From Pseudomonadota bacterium (GTDB lineage Bacteria > Pseudomonadota > Gammaproteobacteria > Steroidobacterales > Steroidobacteraceae): DNA of 9,017 bases. Position numbers and translations under genes: made by a program. The notes below the pieces were generated by a model, which did not search any database, was not told the origin of the DNA, and worked only from the letters and a program-made list of their open reading frames with translations. The stretch lies in the NCBI GenBank assembly GCA_947454665.1, contig CANGMU010000081.1:1-9017 (forward strand), written 5' to 3'. Within the stretch, counting starts at the first letter, position 1. Each line of letters starts with the position of its first letter. This document shows positions 6,979 to 9,017 of this stretch, piece by piece.

Positions 6979-6992
6979 CCGCCGCTTGGCGG
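6979..6992. other. Inverted repeat between the NtrC site and the sigma-54 promoter
   Basis: CCGCC (6979-6983) and GGCGG (6988-6992) form a perfect 5-bp dyad around GCTT, about midway between enhancer and promoter. No T-run follows on either strand. No IHF-type site was seen in the spacer. The dyad could be a remnant terminator for the SPOR gene or a DNA-bending or protein site; nothing decides this. Confidence 0.25.
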
Positions 6993-7003
6993 AGTCATCG
7001 CCC

Positions 7004-7009
7004 TGCACC
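7004..7009. promoter_or_regulatory. Possible NtrC half-site
   Basis: TGCACC on the plus strand repeats one arm of the operator at 7023-7039, about 20 bp nearer the promoter, close to two helical turns. The second arm is poor (AGTCAC in place of GGTGCA). It could be a weak second NtrC dimer site, since NtrC enhancers are often paired, or chance. Confidence 0.3.
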
Positions 7010-7022
7010 GATTGAGTCACCG

Positions 7023-7039
7023 CGCACCACGTTGGTGCA
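7023..7039. promoter_or_regulatory. NtrC binding site (enhancer) for the small-RNA promoter
   Basis: The plus strand has GCACCA-CGT-TGGTGC (7024-7038), a perfect 6-bp-arm dyad. Read on the minus strand it is TGCACC-AACGT-GGTGCG, which agrees with the enteric NtrC consensus TGCACC-N5-GGTGCA at 11 of 12 positions. Its centre (7031) is about 113 bp upstream of the predicted start at 6918, the same range as the glnA enhancers of enteric bacteria. The site is in non-coding DNA just beyond the stop of the SPOR gene (7064). Confidence 0.85.
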
Positions 7040-7063
7040 CGAAACCCAGCTCGGCCGTGGCCG

Positions 7064-7798
7064 TCAGGGTCGATAGACGACGCAGGCTTCTTGGGCTGCC
7101 TTCAGTCGATCGCAAAGCTTGCGGGCTGCGGCCTCGTTCGGTTGCGGCACGCGCAGGCGGAACACATCGACAGCTCCAGCACGACCGGCAATAACCTGAT
7201 GGGACTGACCACCCCAGGCGGCTTTGTGGGCCTTGTCGAGCATCGCCCAGGCCGCTTCGGCTTTCTTCTTCGAAGAAAAGGCGCCCAGCTGGACCCCGAA
7301 TCCCGAAGCAGGCGCCGGTGCCGCTGACTTCTTCCCGGGCGCCTTCTTCTCAACGGGCTTGGCCGGTGGCGCGGGCGGCGGCGCGGGAGCCACCGGCGCG
7401 GCAACCGGCTCCGCAACCGGCGAGGCAACCGGCGAGGCAACCGGCGAGGCAACCGGCGTCGCCGGCGTCAGCGAGAAATTCTCGATGCGGACACGGGCCT
7501 CCTGCGCCCACTTGCCTTCCGGGTAGCGCGCCAGGAACTGCTGGTAGCCCATCTGCGAATCCGTGACGGTCGCGGATTGCCAGGCCTCGTCCTCGGCCAG
7601 CTGCGCCAGTCGCAGCGTGGCCTCCTTGCCATGCGCACTGCCCGGATACTGCTTGAGGAACTGGCCATACGACGCGCTGGTGTCGGCAGCCTGCGCGCCG
7701 CGCCAGTCATCGGCTTCCCGGCTGCAACCGGACAGGCCCAGGATCAGCGCGAGCATTGACCCGGCAAAAGCCGTCGCACGAAAGGCATGTTGCGTCAT
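7064..7798 (-). CDS. SPOR-domain lipoprotein with tetratricopeptide-like repeats
   Basis: The 244-residue protein is probably secreted and lipidated. It has a hydrophobic signal segment (about 9-22) ending in a lipobox LSGC with Cys25, the likely acylated residue. Two related helical repeats follow (about 31-65 and 72-107), each with a YxQFLxxYPxxxxxxEA pattern typical of TPR-like segments. Next come a Pro/Ala/Val linker (about 112-148) with a repeated PVAS unit and a basic patch, then a C-terminal SPOR domain (about 167-243, starting GFGVQLGAFSS). SPOR domains bind peptidoglycan stripped of stem peptides at division sites, so a role in the cell envelope at the septum is likely but not shown. 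GAGGA lies 6 bases before the ATG. The gene follows the YheT-like gene after 30 bases, so they probably share a transcript. I see no clear terminator between its stop and the NtrC site. Confidence 0.88.
   Translation of the reverse strand: MTQHAFRATAFAGSMLALILGLSGCSREADDWRGAQAADTSASYGQFLKQYPGSAHGKEATLRLAQLAEDEAWQSATVTDSQMGYQQFLARYPEGKWAQEARVRIENFSLTPATPVASPVASPVASPVAEPVAAPVAPAPPPAPPAKPVEKKAPGKKSAAPAPASGFGVQLGAFSSKKKAEAAWAMLDKAHKAAWGGQSHQVIAGRAGAVDVFRLRVPQPNEAAARKLCDRLKAAQEACVVYRP
7401..7460 (-). repeat. 12-bp tandem repeat in the SPOR lipoprotein linker
   Basis: Three exact copies of GCAACCGGCGAG (plus strand, 7413-7448) are flanked by two variant copies (7401-7412 and 7449-7460). Each unit encodes four residues of the flexible linker (PVAS or PVAE type). 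Because the unit is a multiple of three, gain or loss of copies changes linker length without a frameshift. Confidence 0.85.
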
Positions 7799-7812
7799 CG
7801 TCGATCCTCAAA

Positions 7813-7826
7813 GCAGCGATCGCTGC
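7813..7826. repeat. Perfect 14-bp palindrome between the yheT-like and SPOR genes
   Basis: GCAGCGATCGCTGC is fully self-complementary and fills almost half of the 30-base gap. It lies 14 bases upstream of the SPOR gene ATG, just before its GAGGA ribosome-binding site. It could be a short mRNA hairpin modulating translation of the second gene or a protein site. It lacks a T-run, so it is not a terminator. Confidence 0.5.
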
Positions 7827-7828
7827 AG

Positions 7829-8836
7829 TCAGCCGATTGTACCGACGTCCCCCTGCGACACACGCCGGGCAGCGGCCATCGTTTCGATTACGAAATGATT
7901 GGCCCAGGACGGACGGCCCACGCGCTCCAGGAAGCCTGTGTGGCCGCCATGTCGCGTCACATGGACGCGCAGTCGCGGTCCGTGCGCGAGCCGCGCCAGA
8001 TCGGCCACGGGAATGATCGGGTCGTCCTCGGCCGTGAGGATCACGGCGGGTGCGGCCAGCGTCTCGAGACGGCGACCGGTGATGGCATACCCCTGCAGGT
8101 AGTCATCCATGTGCCGGTACTCCGTGTTGCGGACGACCAGCTCGGCCGTCATCCGCCGCAGGTCGGCAAGCTGCAGCAAGTTGCCGAAATCATGGTCCTG
8201 CGGCCACAGCTGTTGCTTGCGACGCAGCGAGGCCGACCACTTCAGGACGAAATAGCGGCGGTAGACGACCCAGTCACGCTCGAGCGCGTCGAGCGTGCGC
8301 GCCGGATCCAGCACCGGTGAAACGGCGATGACGCCGCCAAGGCCCCAGCCTGCGGCTTCGGGCAAGGCGGCAGCCCGCAGCATAAAGTTGCCGCCGAGCG
8401 AAAAACCGACGAGCCAGAGTTCGCGGCCGGGGTATTGCCGGCAGAGCGAACCGATCGCACCGGCCACTTCCGGGAGGAGACAGGAATGGAACAGGCCGCG
8501 GTTCAGGTGCTGCGTGTCGCCATGGTCACGAAGGTTCAGGCGCACCACCTCCGCACCCGAAGCGAACAGGTCCTGGCCGAGCGACAGCATATAAGCCGCG
8601 TCGGCGCTGCCCTCCCAACCATGCAGGAGCACAACGAGACGACCATCGGGCTGCGACGGCGCGGCATGGAACGCCTGCAGCCGGACGCCGTCGCCGCAGT
8701 CGACGATCAGCGACGCACTGGCCGCCAGCAAAGGTGCGGCACGTCGACGCATCAGCCGACGCTGCAGCGGCAGGCTGGGATAGATGGACTGGAAGTGCCG
8801 GTTGCGCAGCCACCGGCCCGGTTCGTAGGGCCTCAA
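7829..8836 (-). CDS. yheT: YheT-family alpha/beta hydrolase
   Basis: Read from a TTG at 8836 the protein has 335 residues, close to E. coli YheT (340). The family-typical N-terminus NRHFQSIYPSL (12-22) is kept. HGWEG (72-76) is the oxyanion-hole loop, and GFSLGGN (144-150) holds the nucleophile Ser146. D271/D272 (AEDDPIIP) and His299 (HGGHTGF) complete the triad. Members are cytosolic or membrane-associated esterases of poorly known substrate, and no physiological role can be read here. The TTG start is chosen because it falls 4 bases after the stop of the upstream gene, suggesting reinitiation. An in-frame upstream start (to 8959) would overlap that gene by over 100 bases, and the first internal ATG (about residue 29) would cut the conserved N-terminus. 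There is no strong ribosome-binding site at the TTG. Confidence 0.9.
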   Translation of the reverse strand: MRPYEPGRWLRNRHFQSIYPSLPLQRRLMRRRAAPLLAASASLIVDCGDGVRLQAFHAAPSQPDGRLVVLLHGWEGSADAAYMLSLGQDLFASGAEVVRLNLRDHGDTQHLNRGLFHSCLLPEVAGAIGSLCRQYPGRELWLVGFSLGGNFMLRAAALPEAAGWGLGGVIAVSPVLDPARTLDALERDWVVYRRYFVLKWSASLRRKQQLWPQDHDFGNLLQLADLRRMTAELVVRNTEYRHMDDYLQGYAITGRRLETLAAPAVILTAEDDPIIPVADLARLAHGPRLRVHVTRHGGHTGFLERVGRPSWANHFVIETMAAARRVSQGDVGTIG

Positions 8837-8840
8837 GGCG

Positions 8841-9017
8841 TTACCGCCACCGCACTTCGACGCGGCTGTTCTGGGCAGCCGCTGCGTTCCACTCCGCGGC
8901 CGTCGTCGCGCCGAGACCCGTTTCAGGGTACGGGCGCAACAGGGCATCGGCGGGACCATTCGTCACCGACAGCGTGATGCCGTCGCCATGCAGCTTGCGG
9001 AACTCCGCCACCATCGC
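8841..9017 (-). CDS. C-terminal end of an unrecognised protein (58 residues, 5' end outside the window)
   Basis: The frame enters from the right edge and ends at a TAA at 8843-8841, 4 bases before the TTG of the yheT-like gene. The protein end is moderately polar and finishes NSRVEVRWR, preceded by an Ala-rich segment (TTAAEWNAAAAQ). That end faintly recalls the C-terminus of OmpA-like domains (NRRVEVRI), but the rest does not clearly fit and I do not assign a family. Tight spacing implies a shared operon with the hydrolase and the SPOR lipoprotein. Its coding nature is supported by the uninterrupted frame and by the coupling to the next gene. Confidence 0.65.
   Translation of the reverse strand, partial: AMVAEFRKLHGDGITLSVTNGPADALLRPYPETGLGATTAAEWNAAAAQNSRVEVRWR

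Noticed and set aside
6774..7020. Minus-strand open frames of 70 and 74 codons across the small-RNA region
   Set aside because: Their starts lie upstream of the sigma-54 transcription start, they have no ribosome-binding site, they run through the terminator hairpin, and the products look like random translation of structured RNA.
7049..7066. CGGCC-GT-GGCCG dyad as a terminator for the SPOR gene
   Set aside because: The stem is short with a very tight loop, it overlaps the stop codon and there is no T-run on the minus strand.
8837..8959. Upstream extension of the YheT-like protein to 8959
   Set aside because: It would overlap the end of the upstream gene by over 100 bases in another frame, and the 41 added residues are Arg/Pro/Cys-rich and unlike YheT.

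Overview
The window is GC-rich proteobacterial DNA. The clear homologies (GltBD, YheT, a SPOR lipoprotein) together with an NtrC/sigma-54 regulatory site suggest a gammaproteobacterium, perhaps near Xanthomonadales or Nevskiales. That placement is an impression from the proteins, not a computed result.

Left part (1-6300), minus strand: a nitrogen-assimilation operon reading gltB (6040 to 1568), gltD (1568 to 153, stop and start overlapping by one base) and the first 50 codons of an amidohydrolase resembling 2-pyrone-4,6-dicarboxylate lactonase (150 to the window edge). GltB and GltD form NADPH-dependent glutamate synthase (GOGAT), which makes two glutamates from glutamine and 2-oxoglutarate. 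A good sigma-70 promoter lies at 6187-6214, giving gltB a leader of about 140 nt that can fold.

Middle part (6300-7063): a small plus-strand gene of unknown function (6367-6747) is divergent from gltBD and ends in a strong terminator. Facing it on the minus strand is the most interesting element, in a stretch with no gene. It has a near-perfect NtrC operator (centre 7031), a canonical sigma-54 -24/-12 promoter (6930-6944) and, about 100 bases downstream, a Rho-independent terminator (6821-6854). No credible ORF lies between promoter and terminator. The predicted product is a nitrogen-starvation-induced small RNA of about 98 nt with three stem-loops, the middle one displaying a run of nine C in its loop.

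Right part (7064-9017), minus strand: a probable operon read from the right edge, with the end of an unrecognised protein, then a YheT-family alpha/beta hydrolase with a TTG start, then a SPOR-domain lipoprotein with a 12-bp tandem repeat in its Pro/Ala linker. The NtrC operator begins only about 25 bp past the SPOR gene stop.

Putting the regions together (inference): NtrC and RpoN would switch on the small RNA when nitrogen is short, a short distance from the gltBD operon whose product consumes glutamine. The C-rich loop could act on G-rich mRNA leaders. Both nearby leaders, of gltB and of the 6367 gene, carry G runs, but this pairing is low-complexity and untested.
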